The notes under the pieces: generated by a model
Database searches by the model: none
The model's input: the letters and a program-made list of their open reading frames with translations, nothing else
Told to the model about the DNA's origin: nothing
Shown here: in pieces, positions 53,356 to 62,948 of the stretch
Numbering within the stretch: position 1 is the stretch's first letter
How the letters are laid out: each line of letters opens with the position of its first letter
Made by a program: the position numbers and the translations under genes
Source: Arthrobacter crusticola
GTDB lineage: Bacteria > Actinomycetota > Actinomycetes > Actinomycetales > Micrococcaceae
Reading direction: 5' to 3'
DNA length: 64,000 bases
Assembly (NCBI RefSeq): GCF_004357995.1
Contig: NZ_SMTK01000003.1
Span: 248,001 to 312,000, forward strand

Positions 53356-53388
53356 TGGCGCATCAGTCCCTTCGGGGACGATGCGCCA
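53356..53388. terminator. Terminator hairpin between DUF3073 and the ROK gene
   Basis: TGGCGCATC (53356-53364) pairs with GATGCGCCA (53380-53388), extended inward by GTCCC/GGGAC around a TTCG tetraloop, and ATTTCGT after it. Works for both convergent genes. Confidence 0.82.
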
Positions 53389-53426
53389 TTTCGTGTTGCC
53401 CGTCGTCCCGCGGAAGGCACTCCTGC

Positions 53427-54587
53427 TCAGGAGGGTGATGCGAGGAGCGGCCGGAACGCGAGTTCTGCCGCACCGACCAGCAGAAGCTCCGGGCCCAGCG
53501 CGGCGCGCCGCAGCTCGACCCCACCGGCAAGTGATCCGGTGCCGACCTGATCGGTGAGGCGTTGGCCGTCAAAATCGAAAAGCGATCCCAGAAAGCCTCC
53601 AAGGACGATCAGCTCCGGATCGAAGATGTTGACGAAATTCACCAGGGCGACAGCGAGGAGGTCGAGCTGGCGCTCCGCTTCAGCGCGGACCGCAGGGCCC
53701 GGCCCGGCTGACAGGACGCCCTCAAGCGCCTCGATCCCCCCACTCTCCAGGCCGGCGGCGTCGAGCAGCCGCTCGAGCCGGACCTCCGCGTCGAGGCATC
53801 CGGACCGCCCGCAGTGGCAGGGCGATCCGCCCGCGCGGACGAGGGTATGGCCGAGTTCGCCGGCGTAGCCGCGGCTGCCGCCCAGCTGCGCACCGCCGGC
53901 GATGATTCCCCCTCCAATACCGCTGGCACTGCCATTGAGGTAGACAGCATCGGCCACCCCGACCGCAGCGCCGAAGGTACTCTCGGCCAGGGCGCCGAGT
54001 GCGGCATCATTGGCGGCCACGGCGGGCAGGCCGAGTGCGCCGCCGAAGGGGCCCGTGAGGTCGGCGTCGCGCCAGCCCAGATGCGGCGCGACGAGCACGC
54101 GTCCCGCGGACGCGTTCACCAGCCCGGGAAGGGCGATGCCGACGCCCAGCACCGGTTCCAGCCCGGCGAGGACGCCGTCGAGGTCGGCAACGATATCGCA
54201 GCTGAGCTGTACGGCGTCATCGAGCGAGGGCACGCCCTGCGTTTCACGGCGCACCCGCGTGTGCACCCGGCCGCCCAGGCCGACTACACCGACCGTCAGG
54301 GCATCGATGTCCGGATTGACCGCGATCACGGCGATATTGGGATTGGCCTGCACGATCGGGCTGGGCCGGCCCACCCGGCCGGCTCCGGCCGGTTCCGACT
54401 CCCGCACGAGGCGCTTTTCGGCCAGTGCCGACACCAGGGCGCCGACAGTCGACCGGTTGAAGCCGGTGCGGCGGGTCAGTTCGGACCGGGACAGCGGGCC
54501 CTGCCGGTGGACCATCGTCAAAATCTGGGACAGGTTCTGGGTGCGAAGGCCCTCGATGCCGTTCCCCGCGCCGGAAGTTGACTGCAC
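53427..54587 (-). CDS. ROK-family transcriptional regulator (XylR-type)
   Basis: 386 residues. N-terminal winged helix (RTQNLSQILTMVHRQGPLSRSELTRRTGFNRSTVGALVSAL) joined to a ROK sugar-kinase fold with the zinc motif GHTLVRAGGSPCHCGRSGCLD. No full kinase phosphate loop is clear, so it is a regulator of the XylR/NagC kind. Its place beside xylose genes suggests control by xylose. GTG 54587 is the start; support is moderate. Confidence 0.88.
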   Translation of the reverse strand: MQSTSGAGNGIEGLRTQNLSQILTMVHRQGPLSRSELTRRTGFNRSTVGALVSALAEKRLVRESEPAGAGRVGRPSPIVQANPNIAVIAVNPDIDALTVGVVGLGGRVHTRVRRETQGVPSLDDAVQLSCDIVADLDGVLAGLEPVLGVGIALPGLVNASAGRVLVAPHLGWRDADLTGPFGGALGLPAVAANDAALGALAESTFGAAVGVADAVYLNGSASGIGGGIIAGGAQLGGSRGYAGELGHTLVRAGGSPCHCGRSGCLDAEVRLERLLDAAGLESGGIEALEGVLSAGPGPAVRAEAERQLDLLAVALVNFVNIFDPELIVLGGFLGSLFDFDGQRLTDQVGTGSLAGGVELRRAALGPELLLVGAAELAFRPLLASPS

Positions 54588-54674
54588 GGCCGTAGGTTCT
54601 CCTTTGTCACGCAGGGCCTTCGATGCACCTTGCCGGACACCATCGTATCCAGACGTGGCCCCGGTGCCCGGGAA

Positions 54675-55733
54675 TCAGGCGCGCCGCGGGAGGGGATCCG
54701 TGGTTTCCAGTGGAGCCTGGGAGGGGGCGGCCGTGCTCTGGCGGACCACGAGGCTGGTCGCAAGGTCCAGCCTCAGGTTGTTGGGCCGCTCCCCGTCACG
54801 CAGGTGCAGGACCATGCGGGTGGCCTCCTCCGCCATCTGAATGAGCGGCTGGTGCACAGTCGTCAGTGCAGGGCTTGACCACTGTGCGAGCTGGAGGTCG
54901 TCGTACCCCACCACCGACAGGTCGTCGGGGACCCGTAGGCCGAACTGCCGGGCGGCGTCGAGCACTCCCAGTGCCTGGAGGTCGCTGCCGGCGAAGATCG
55001 CCGTTGGCGGGTTGGGGCCGCGGAGCAGCATCAGTGCGTTATCGCGGCCGCCGTCGACGTGGAAGTTGCCGTACCTGATCAACTCCGGGTCGATGGGCAG
55101 GGACGCCATGTTCATCGCCGACCGGTATCCGTCAATCCGGGCGAGCGAGCACATCATGTCCTCCGGTCCGCTGATGGCGGCGATGCGGGTGTGCCCAAGG
55201 TCGATCAGGTGCCGGGTTGCCATCATGCCGCCGGACCAGTTCGCGGACCCAACGGAGGGGACGTCGGGGGCTGGATCACCGGCCGGATCGATGATGACGA
55301 AGGGGATGGCCCTCGCGTCGAGCTTCCGCCGATAATCCTGCGGCAGGTCGGAGAAGACCAGGACGACGCCGGCCGGACGCCGCGACATCACGCCCTCGAT
55401 CCAGTCGGGTCCCGGTGCGTGCCGGCTGCCGGTTTCGGTCAGTACCACGCTCAGGCCATGCTCGCGCGCCACATTCTCGACGCCGCGGATCAGCTCGAGC
55501 GCCCAGGCACTCTCCAGTTCGTGGAAGACGAGCTCGACGAGGCCCGCCCGGGTGGCGGAAGATTTCCGCCGCCGGTAGCCGTGCTCCTCAAGGAGCTCCT
55601 CAACTTTCGCCCGGGTTTTCGGAGACACGTCAGTGCGGCCGTTGAGCACTTTGGAGATGGTGGAGAGGGAAACGCCCGCCGCCGTCGCGAGCTGGGCGAG
55701 GGTGGTGCGCGGTTCTTCTGCCTGAGTGGACAT
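54675..55733 (-). CDS. LacI-family regulator of the xylo-oligosaccharide locus
   Basis: 352 residues. Helix-turn-helix TLAQLATAAGVSLSTISKVLNGRTDVSP (about 9-36), hinge, and a periplasmic-binding-like domain with FAGSDLQALGVLDAA and VVGYDDLQLAQW. ATG 55733 has TAAGCT (55740-55745) ending 6 nt before it. It is divergent from the binding-protein gene and may bind the TCGAAA/TTTCGA palindrome there. The BxlR protein of Streptomyces has the same position and family. Confidence 0.9.
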   Translation of the reverse strand: MSTQAEEPRTTLAQLATAAGVSLSTISKVLNGRTDVSPKTRAKVEELLEEHGYRRRKSSATRAGLVELVFHELESAWALELIRGVENVAREHGLSVVLTETGSRHAPGPDWIEGVMSRRPAGVVLVFSDLPQDYRRKLDARAIPFVIIDPAGDPAPDVPSVGSANWSGGMMATRHLIDLGHTRIAAISGPEDMMCSLARIDGYRSAMNMASLPIDPELIRYGNFHVDGGRDNALMLLRGPNPPTAIFAGSDLQALGVLDAARQFGLRVPDDLSVVGYDDLQLAQWSSPALTTVHQPLIQMAEEATRMVLHLRDGERPNNLRLDLATSLVVRQSTAAPSQAPLETTDPLPRRA

Positions 55734-55809
55734 GCGAACAGCTTACCCTCGGGGCCGCAGGGCCCCGGGATCTGTTTATCGCGTTTTGTGACGACCGGCA
55801 CATTGGTCC

Positions 55810-55839
55810 TTGCGCATCCGGAGAAGCGATACATACACT
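55810..55839 (+). promoter_or_regulatory. Possible promoter of the xylo-oligosaccharide transport operon
   Basis: TTGCGC (55810-55815) and TACACT (55834-55839) with an 18-nt spacer, upstream of the operator. Weak but plausible; TTGGTC at 55803 is an alternative. Confidence 0.35.
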
Positions 55840-55869
55840 CAACCCATCAGCTAATTTTCGATTTTATCT

Positions 55870-55882
55870 TCGAAACTTTCGA
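55870..55882. promoter_or_regulatory. LacI-type operator in the leader of the binding-protein gene
   Basis: TCGAAA (55870-55875), C, TTTCGA (55877-55882): a perfect 13-bp palindrome with CGAAA-TTTCG, similar to sites for LacI regulators of beta-xyloside operons. It lies between the possible promoter and the start at 55896, where a repressor would block transcription. Confidence 0.72.
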
Positions 55883-55895
55883 GAGGCGTTCAACG

Positions 55896-57197
55896 ATGAA
55901 CAATCGCACCCGGATGTCGCGCAGCCTTGCTGGCGGCGCCGTCATGATGCTCGGACTCACGCTTGCGGGGTGCTCCGGGGGAGGAGGCGACGCATCCAGC
56001 CGCCCGGAGAACGAACTTCACCTCGCCGTCTACGGGGATGCCGGCAACACGGTCGAGCAGGCCATGGTCGACAAGTTCAACAAGACCTCCGACGTAAAGA
56101 TCGTGCTTGATACGATCCCCGGCGCCGATTATCAGAAGAAGCTGCAGACGATCATCGACACCGATTCTGCCCCCGACATCTTCTTCAACTGGGGCGGCGG
56201 CAGCATCGCGAACTTCGTCGACGCCGGGCTCCTCCTGCCCCTCGACGAGTTCATCGAGGAGGATCCGCAGCTGAAGGATGCATTCCTTCCCTCAGTCTTC
56301 GAGACCGCGGTCATCGACGACAAAGCCTACGGTGTCCCGATGCGCGGGACGCAGCCCGTCATGCTCTTCAACAACTCCGAAGTGCTCAAGCAGGCCGGCA
56401 TCGATGCTCCCCCCGCGACCTGGGACGAGCTGCTCGAGGACGTCAAGAAGCTGAAGGCCGCCGGCGTCACGCCCATCGCACTCGGCGGCGGAGACAAGTG
56501 GCCCACTCAAATGTGGTTCCAGTACGTCTTCGACCGGGTCGCCGGCGAGGACCTGTTCCAGGCGGCGCTCGACGGTGATACCGATGTGTGGGATTCCGAG
56601 GAAAGCCGCGAGGCGCTCGGAAAGCTGCGCGAACTGATCGACGCCGGAGCCTTCGGCACCAATTTCGACTCCGTCAAGTTCACCGACGGCGGTTCCCCGG
56701 CCCTGCTGGCCAGCGGCCGTGCAGGCTTCGAACTGATGGGCTCATGGGAGTACGCCACGCAGCAGGACTCGGACCCGGCCTTCGCCGAAGAGGTCTTGGG
56801 CTACAGCGAGTTCCCCGCCATCGAAGGCGGCGAGGGAGACCCGCACAACCTCGCAGGCAACACCAACAACTTCTACTCCATCCACAAGGAGACCCGTTAC
56901 CCCGAGGAGGCCGCCGAGTTCCTCAAGCTGATGTACTCGGACGAGTTCGTGCAGGAGCAGGTCGCCATCGGCAACCTGCCCACCACCACGAACACCGAGA
57001 AATTCCTCGATAAGGCTGCCGATCCGGAATACGCCAAGTACCAGTTCGACCTCGTGCAGAAGGCGCCGCACTTCCAGCTCTCCTGGGACCAGGCCTATCC
57101 GCCCGAGGCGACCGTGACCATCCACACCGCGGTGTCGCAGTTCTTCAGCGGCCAGATTGATGAAGATGGTTTCATCAAGGCGATGCAGGGACTCTAG
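55896..57197 (+). CDS. Lipoprotein sugar-binding protein (xylo-oligosaccharide importer)
   Basis: 433 residues. Signal peptide with lipobox LTLAGC near residue 27 and a Gly-rich linker; then an extracellular family-1 solute-binding fold (LDTIPGADYQKKLQTIIDTDSAPDIFFNWGGGS; PMRGTQPVMLFNN). GAGAGG lies 9 nt before ATG 55896. Followed closely by two permeases. Ligand probably xylobiose or longer, from the neighbours. Confidence 0.9.
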   Translation: MNNRTRMSRSLAGGAVMMLGLTLAGCSGGGGDASSRPENELHLAVYGDAGNTVEQAMVDKFNKTSDVKIVLDTIPGADYQKKLQTIIDTDSAPDIFFNWGGGSIANFVDAGLLLPLDEFIEEDPQLKDAFLPSVFETAVIDDKAYGVPMRGTQPVMLFNNSEVLKQAGIDAPPATWDELLEDVKKLKAAGVTPIALGGGDKWPTQMWFQYVFDRVAGEDLFQAALDGDTDVWDSEESREALGKLRELIDAGAFGTNFDSVKFTDGGSPALLASGRAGFELMGSWEYATQQDSDPAFAEEVLGYSEFPAIEGGEGDPHNLAGNTNNFYSIHKETRYPEEAAEFLKLMYSDEFVQEQVAIGNLPTTTNTEKFLDKAADPEYAKYQFDLVQKAPHFQLSWDQAYPPEATVTIHTAVSQFFSGQIDEDGFIKAMQGL

Positions 57198-57205
57198 GAC
57201 ACGCC

Positions 57206-58153
57206 GTGACAGTGCTTGCTACCAGCAGGCGGCCGGCGCCGGGCGGCTCACCCGTGAGCCGCCCGGCCCGCTCCGGTGCCTCGTCCGTGGGACGCCCGGG
57301 CTTCATCTGGGCCCTGCCCGCCACCATCTTCTTCGCCCTCTTCGCGCTCGTGCCGCTCGCGGCGGTCGCGGTCCTGTCCTTCACCTCGTGGAGCGGCCTC
57401 GGCGACCCCCGGTTTGTGGGGTTCGAGAACTGGGAGACGCTCATGGCCGATCCCGTGATGCTCAAGAGCCTCTGGCTCAGCCTCCTCTTCATCGTCCTCG
57501 GCGTGGTCACCCAAACGCCGCTCAGCATCCTGCTGGGCGTCTGGGCGGCGGGCAACCAGCGCAACCGGGCGGTGCTCAGCGCCATCTACTTCATACCGTT
57601 GCTGCTTTCCTCGGCCGCGATCTCGGTTCTCTGGAGGGCACTCCTTGACCCGAACTTCGGGATTCCGGGCCAGCTCTCATGGCTCTTCGGCGACGGCAAC
57701 CTCCTGGGCACCCAGTCAGGTGCCATCGGCGTCCTGATCTTCGTGGGCATGTGGCAGTTCACCCCCTTCCACACCCTCATTTACCAGGGCGCGGCGCGCG
57801 GGATTCCGCACGTGCTCTACCAGGCGGCAGAGATCGACGGCGCCGGCAGGGTGCGCCAGTTCTTCGCGATCACCCTTCCGCAGCTCCGGAACACCGCCAT
57901 CACCTCCATCATCCTGATGGTGGTCGGCGGCCTCACCACCTTCGAGACCGTGCTGATCCTCACCAACGGAGGACCGGGCACGGACACCACCATCACCGCT
58001 TTCTACATGTACCAGGAAGCGTTCCAGAGCTTCGACTTCGGTGTCGGCAGCGCGATCGCGCTGGTGCTCGTCATCGTCGCCACCGCGATCTCCCTCGTGG
58101 TGGTCAAGGTGTCGGGCTACGACAAGATGAACAGCTCGCTGGAAGGACTGTGA
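57206..58153 (+). CDS. Sugar ABC permease (MalF-like)
   Basis: 315 residues with about six spans. The EAA loop YQAAEIDGAGRVRQFFAITLPQLRN is intact. GTG 57206 starts 8 nt after the binding-protein stop. Pairs with the next permease. No ATPase gene follows in the operon. Confidence 0.91.
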   Translation: MTVLATSRRPAPGGSPVSRPARSGASSVGRPGFIWALPATIFFALFALVPLAAVAVLSFTSWSGLGDPRFVGFENWETLMADPVMLKSLWLSLLFIVLGVVTQTPLSILLGVWAAGNQRNRAVLSAIYFIPLLLSSAAISVLWRALLDPNFGIPGQLSWLFGDGNLLGTQSGAIGVLIFVGMWQFTPFHTLIYQGAARGIPHVLYQAAEIDGAGRVRQFFAITLPQLRNTAITSIILMVVGGLTTFETVLILTNGGPGTDTTITAFYMYQEAFQSFDFGVGSAIALVLVIVATAISLVVVKVSGYDKMNSSLEGL

Positions 58154-58971
58154 TGAAGACCCGCCCCAACTACCTTGCCGGTGTCGGTTCCTTCCTCTGG
58201 CTGCTCGTGGTGGCGATCCCGCTGTACGTGATGATCTCCGGCACCTTCCAGACGCGCGCCGAATTCGGCGACAACGGTCCGCTGGCCTTCCCGACAAGCT
58301 TCACGCTGCAGAATTACGTGGACGCCATTGCCAGCGGGTTCGGCAGGTACTTCCTCAATACCGTCATCGTGACCGTCGGCGTCGTCGCAATCGTCCTCCT
58401 GCTCGTGCCGCCGCTGAGCTATGCGATCGTGCGGAGCCAGAGCAGGGCGGCATCCTTCGTCTTCCGCTTCTTCCTCCTGGGCCTGGCCATTCCCGCGCAG
58501 GCGGTGATCGTGCCGGTGTTCTACCTCATCAACACCGTCGGGCTGTACGACAACCTGGTCGGCGTCATCCTGCCGACGGCGGCCTTCGCACTGCCCATCT
58601 GCACGCTGATCCTCAGCGGCACGATGCGCGACATCACGGGTGAGCTGTACGAGGCCATGGCGATGGACGGGGCGAGCCCGGCGCGCGCCTTCTTCCGGCT
58701 GGTGCTGCCGCTGTCCAAGGGCGGCCTCTCCACGATCGCCGTCTTCTCGGCGCTCCAGGCGTGGAACGGCTTCCTGTTCCCCCTGATCCTGACCCAGTCC
58801 GAGAACACCCGCGTGGTGACCCTCGGCCTGTTCAACTTCCAGACCCAGTACGGCATCAACATCCCGGGCCTGCTCGCCGCAGTGACCCTCTCGATGGTTC
58901 CCGTCCTGCTCGTCTACCTCTTCGCGCGCCGCGCACTTGTCCAGGGCCTCATGGGCGCTGGCGGAAAGTAG
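58153..58971 (+). CDS. Sugar ABC permease (MalG-like)
   Basis: 272 residues, six spans, EAA loop YEAMAMDGASPARAFFRLVLPLSKG. ATG 58153 overlaps the previous stop by one base (TGATG). The stop is 2 nt before the GH3 start, so uptake and cleavage genes are tightly coupled. Confidence 0.91.
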   Translation: MKTRPNYLAGVGSFLWLLVVAIPLYVMISGTFQTRAEFGDNGPLAFPTSFTLQNYVDAIASGFGRYFLNTVIVTVGVVAIVLLLVPPLSYAIVRSQSRAASFVFRFFLLGLAIPAQAVIVPVFYLINTVGLYDNLVGVILPTAAFALPICTLILSGTMRDITGELYEAMAMDGASPARAFFRLVLPLSKGGLSTIAVFSALQAWNGFLFPLILTQSENTRVVTLGLFNFQTQYGINIPGLLAAVTLSMVPVLLVYLFARRALVQGLMGAGGK

Positions 58972-58973
58972 CC

Positions 58974-61319
58974 ATGACCGAAACAACACTGAACAACGCT
59001 CCGTGGCGGGATCCCGCGCTTCCACCCGAGGGCAGGGTCGAGGCCCTGATCCAGGCCATGACCCTGCGGGAGAAGCTCGCCCAGCTTGTCGGCGTCTGGG
59101 TGGGAGCCAACACCGAGGGCGGGGAAGTAGCTCCCCACCAGCACGAGATGAACGAGGCGGTAGACCTCGACGAGCTCCTGCCCCACGGGCTCGGGCAGCT
59201 GACCCGGCCGTTCGGCACCGCCCCGGTGGAACCCGGACTTGGCGCCCTTTCGCTGCAGCGCACCCAGGAGAGGATCGCCGCGGCCAACCGTTTCGGCATC
59301 CCAGCACTCGTCCATGAGGAGTGCCTGGCCGGCTTCGCCGCCTGGAAGGCGACTGCCTACCCCGTGCCGCTGGCCTGGGGTGCCACCTTCAACCCCGACC
59401 TGGTGCGCACCATGGCGTCGGCCATCGGGGCGGACCTGCGGTCCGTGGGCGTCCACCAGGGCCTCGCGCCGGTGCTCGACGTCGTGCGTGACGCCCGCTG
59501 GGGGCGTGTCGAAGAGACAATCGGCGAAGACCCCTACCTGATTGGGACCCTCGCGACCGCGTACGTGCAGGGACTTGAGCGCGCCGGAATCGTCGCTACG
59601 CTCAAACACTTTGTGGGCTACTCGGCGTCCAAGGCCGGCCGGAACCTGGCCCCGGTCTCCATCGGCGAGCGTGAGCGGGCGGACGTACTCCTGCCCCCGT
59701 TCGAGATGGCGGTCCGTGAGTCCGGCGTGCGCTCGGTCATGCACGCCTACACGGACATCGACGGCGTGCCGACGGCGGCCGACGCCTCCCTGCTGACCAC
59801 GCTGCTCAGGGACACCTGGGGCTTCGATGGAACGGTCGTCGCCGATTACTTCGGGATCGCCTTCCTCAAGGAACTCCACCGTGTGGCGGCGACGCTCGGT
59901 GAGGCGGCTGCTGCTGCCCTCACCGCAGGGGTCGACGTGGAGCTGCCCACGGTTCACACCTTCGGCGAGCACCTGGTCAACGAGATCGACGGCGGCAGGC
60001 TCAGCGAGGACCTCGTCGACCGCGCGCTCCAGCGCGTCCTCCGCCAGAAACTCGATCTCGGCCTGCTGGATCCCGACTGGTCTCCCATCCCGTCGGCCCT
60101 CGCCGGCGCCGCGCCGTCCTCACTTCCCGTCGTCGACCTCGACAGCGCTGGAAACCGCGCGATCGCGGGCACCCTCGCGGAACAGTCAATTGTGCTGGTG
60201 CGCAATGACGGCCTCCTGCCGATCACCCGGGCTCCGCGGATCGCGCTGATCGGCCCCAATGCGGACACCCACCGGGCCTTCCTCGGGTGCTACTCCTTCC
60301 CGGCCCATGTCGGCGAGCAGCACCCCCACATCGAGATGGGCCTGCCCATCCCGACGGTTGCCGACGCCCTCCACCGGGAATTCCCCGACAGCGACATCAC
60401 CGTGGCGGCGGGCTGCACTATCGACGGCACCGCCGTGACGGGATTCGATGAGGCGGTCGCTGTCGCCGGCGGAGCCGACGTCGTCATCGCCGTTCTGGGG
60501 GACCGTGCAGGACTGTTCGGCCGCGGTACGAGCGGTGAGGGCTGCGACGTCGAGTCGTTGGCCCTGCCTGGAGTCCAGCAGCAGTTGCTCGATGAACTGC
60601 TGGCGACGGGCAAGCCCGTCGTTGTCGTGCTGCTGACCGGCCGCCCCTACGCCCTCGGTGCCGCAGCGGCGACCGCCGCCGCCATCGTGCAGGGGTTCTT
60701 CCCCGGGGAGGAGGGTGCGGCGGCCGTCGCAGGAGTGCTCAGCGGCCGGATCAACCCGAGCGGACGCCTGCCGGTCAGCATCCCGGGAACCCCTGGCGCA
60801 CAGCCTTCCACCTACCTTGCGGCGCCGCTGGCCCAGGCCAACGGCGTCTCGAGCATCGATCCGACGGCGGCCTTCGGCTTCGGCCACGGGCTCAGCTACA
60901 CCCCGTTTCTGTGGCGGGACCTCGAGGCGACGGCGGCGACCGCGGACACCGACGGCGAGGTGACAGTGAGCCTGACCGTCGAGAACACGGGGGACCGCGA
61001 CGGCGTGGAAGTGGTGCAGCTTTACCTCCACGACCCGGTGGCGTCCGTCGTGCGGCCGGTCCAGCGCCTGATCTCCTACGCGCGGGTGCCCCTTCCGGCG
61101 CACGGCGCGGCGCGGGTTCGGTTCACCATCCACGCCGATGTCACGTCGTTCACCGGGCGGGACGGCCGTCGCGTCGTCGAACCGGGAGAGCTCGAACTGC
61201 GCCTCGGTGCCTCGAGCTGCGACATCCGCCTCGCGTCATCCCTGACGTTGACGGGGCAGCCCCGGCCGGTCGACCATACCCGGCGGCTTCACTGCCCGGT
61301 GCAGGTGGAAACATTCTAG
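58974..61319 (+). CDS. Glycoside hydrolase family 3 (probable beta-xylosidase)
   Basis: 781 residues. Barrel domain with KH at 211-212 and the nucleophile Asp291 in GTVVADYFGI (the GH3 SDW site has Ala/Tyr around the Asp). The second domain has KxGTS-like GTSGEGCDVESL; a fibronectin-III-like domain ends the protein (about 680-760, GDRDGVEVVQLYLHDPVASVVRPVQ). No signal peptide, so it cuts imported oligosaccharides in the cytoplasm. Its place after a binding protein and two permeases and near xylA/xylB favours xylosides over glucosides. Co-transcribed with the importer. Confidence 0.88.
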   Translation: MTETTLNNAPWRDPALPPEGRVEALIQAMTLREKLAQLVGVWVGANTEGGEVAPHQHEMNEAVDLDELLPHGLGQLTRPFGTAPVEPGLGALSLQRTQERIAAANRFGIPALVHEECLAGFAAWKATAYPVPLAWGATFNPDLVRTMASAIGADLRSVGVHQGLAPVLDVVRDARWGRVEETIGEDPYLIGTLATAYVQGLERAGIVATLKHFVGYSASKAGRNLAPVSIGERERADVLLPPFEMAVRESGVRSVMHAYTDIDGVPTAADASLLTTLLRDTWGFDGTVVADYFGIAFLKELHRVAATLGEAAAAALTAGVDVELPTVHTFGEHLVNEIDGGRLSEDLVDRALQRVLRQKLDLGLLDPDWSPIPSALAGAAPSSLPVVDLDSAGNRAIAGTLAEQSIVLVRNDGLLPITRAPRIALIGPNADTHRAFLGCYSFPAHVGEQHPHIEMGLPIPTVADALHREFPDSDITVAAGCTIDGTAVTGFDEAVAVAGGADVVIAVLGDRAGLFGRGTSGEGCDVESLALPGVQQQLLDELLATGKPVVVVLLTGRPYALGAAAATAAAIVQGFFPGEEGAAAVAGVLSGRINPSGRLPVSIPGTPGAQPSTYLAAPLAQANGVSSIDPTAAFGFGHGLSYTPFLWRDLEATAATADTDGEVTVSLTVENTGDRDGVEVVQLYLHDPVASVVRPVQRLISYARVPLPAHGAARVRFTIHADVTSFTGRDGRRVVEPGELELRLGASSCDIRLASSLTLTGQPRPVDHTRRLHCPVQVETF

Positions 61320-61402
61320 GAAAGGCCCCGTTGCCCGCTCCCGTTCCGGCCGGGGGCGGGCTTCGTGCTGCCGGGGCAGTGGCTGCAGGGAGAACAACGA
61401 AA

Positions 61403-61435
61403 CGAGGCACCAACCCTGAACGGGTCGGTGCCTCG
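61403..61435. terminator. Terminator hairpin between GH3 and xylB
   Basis: CGAGGCACC (61403-61411) pairs with GGTGCCTCG (61427-61435), extended inward by ACCC/GGGT with a small bulge, in the gap between convergent stops. Confidence 0.82.
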
Positions 61436-61457
61436 TGTGGTGCTGCGGGCCGGCCAG

Positions 61458-62945
61458 CTAGAACGTCACCGCGGCCACCGCCGCACGGTACTGCCGGCGG
61501 ATGAGCGGCCGGTGGTCCGGCTCCCGGTCCTCCTCGGCCTCCATGCGCCAGCCGGGCCGCGAACCGCTCAATGCCCACGCCGCCTGGACCGCAGCGCCGC
61601 GGGCAACATACTCACCCGGTGCCGGAACCCGTACGGGCAGGTCGAACACCTGGGCCGCAACCTGCTGCACCGCCGGATTCTGCGCCGCCCCGCCGATCAG
61701 CAGCAGCCGCCGGGGCGTGACGCCGGCGTTGCGCACGGCGTCGAGCGCGTCGGCCAAGCCACACAGCATCCCCTCGACCGCGGCCCGGGCAAGGTTGGCC
61801 CGGGTGCTCGACGCGATGCTGAGATTGTGGAAGCTTGCTTTCGCCGTCGGCAGGTTGGGGGTGCGCTCGCCCTCGAAGTACGGCACCAGGACGACTCCGC
61901 CCGACCCAGGCTCCGCGCCGGCGGCGAGTTCGGCGAACCCGTCGTGGTCGACGCCGAGGAGGCCTGCCACGGAGGACAGCACGCGGGCGGCATTGAGGGT
62001 TGCCACCAAGGGAAGGAACAAGCCGCCGGCGTCGGCGAAACCGGCGACGACACCCGAGGCATCTGCGACCGGCGCCGGCGCAACGGCGAAGACGGTCCCG
62101 CTTGTGCCCAGGGACACGACGACATCGCCCTCCTCGGCTCCGAGGCCGAGGGCGGCGCCCGCATTATCGCCCGCACCCGCTCCGAGCAGGATCCGGCCGT
62201 TGCCGGACGGGCTGTAGGAAGGGTGGACGGTGCCTGCCGAGGCTTTCGGAGACAGGACCCGCGGGAGGAGAACGTTCCCTGGCGCGCCCTGCGTACCGCG
62301 TCCTGAGGCGCGCGCCTCCCGCGCGGGACGGCCGAGGATCAGTTCGAACAATTCGACGTCGTACTCACCCGTCGCCGGGTTCCAGTAGCCGGTGCCGCTG
62401 GCATCCGAACGGTCGGTGACAAGTTCCTCGAGGGTAGGCCCGAGCGGGGACTCACCTTCCGGACCGTAGCCGCGCAAACGCCAGGTCAGCCAGTCATGGG
62501 GAAGTGCGACGGCGGCGATCTCCGGCACGAGCTCCGGCTCGGCATCGCGCACCCAGCGCACCTTGGTGCCGGTGAAGGATGCCACCGGAGCCAATCCGGT
62601 CCGGGCCACGAGTTCCTCGAGCCCCACCTCGTCGATGAGTGCCGAGGCGGCGCCCGCCGAGCGGGTGTCGTTCCACAGCAGTGCCGGGCGCAGGACCCTG
62701 CCGTCGTGGCCCAGCAGCACCATTCCGTGCTGCTGGCCCGCGATGGAGAGGGCATCGACGTCATCCCCCAGGCCCCCGGCCTCGTCGAGGGCGGACAGCA
62801 GGGCCGCCCACCACGCCTCGGGGTGGACCTCCGTGCCCTCCGGGTGGAGGCCCCGGCCGCTGCGGACCTCCACCCCGGATTCGGCATCTACGACCACGGC
62901 CTTGCAGCTCTGGGTGGACGAGTCGACGCCCGTAACGAGGCCCAT
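61458..62945 (-). CDS. xylB: Xylulokinase
   Basis: 495 residues, FGGY carbohydrate-kinase fold: GLVTGVDSSTQSCKAVVVD at the start, ISIAGQQHGMV-like ALSIAGQQHGMVLLG, LLWNDTRSA, GAGDNAGAALGLG, and VSLGTSGTVF. It phosphorylates D-xylulose to xylulose 5-phosphate. The ATG is 3 nt after the xylA stop, so it is translated from the xylA message without its own clear site. Confidence 0.95.
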   Translation of the reverse strand: MGLVTGVDSSTQSCKAVVVDAESGVEVRSGRGLHPEGTEVHPEAWWAALLSALDEAGGLGDDVDALSIAGQQHGMVLLGHDGRVLRPALLWNDTRSAGAASALIDEVGLEELVARTGLAPVASFTGTKVRWVRDAEPELVPEIAAVALPHDWLTWRLRGYGPEGESPLGPTLEELVTDRSDASGTGYWNPATGEYDVELFELILGRPAREARASGRGTQGAPGNVLLPRVLSPKASAGTVHPSYSPSGNGRILLGAGAGDNAGAALGLGAEEGDVVVSLGTSGTVFAVAPAPVADASGVVAGFADAGGLFLPLVATLNAARVLSSVAGLLGVDHDGFAELAAGAEPGSGGVVLVPYFEGERTPNLPTAKASFHNLSIASSTRANLARAAVEGMLCGLADALDAVRNAGVTPRRLLLIGGAAQNPAVQQVAAQVFDLPVRVPAPGEYVARGAAVQAAWALSGSRPGWRMEAEEDREPDHRPLIRRQYRAAVAAVTF

Positions 62946-62948
62946 GGA

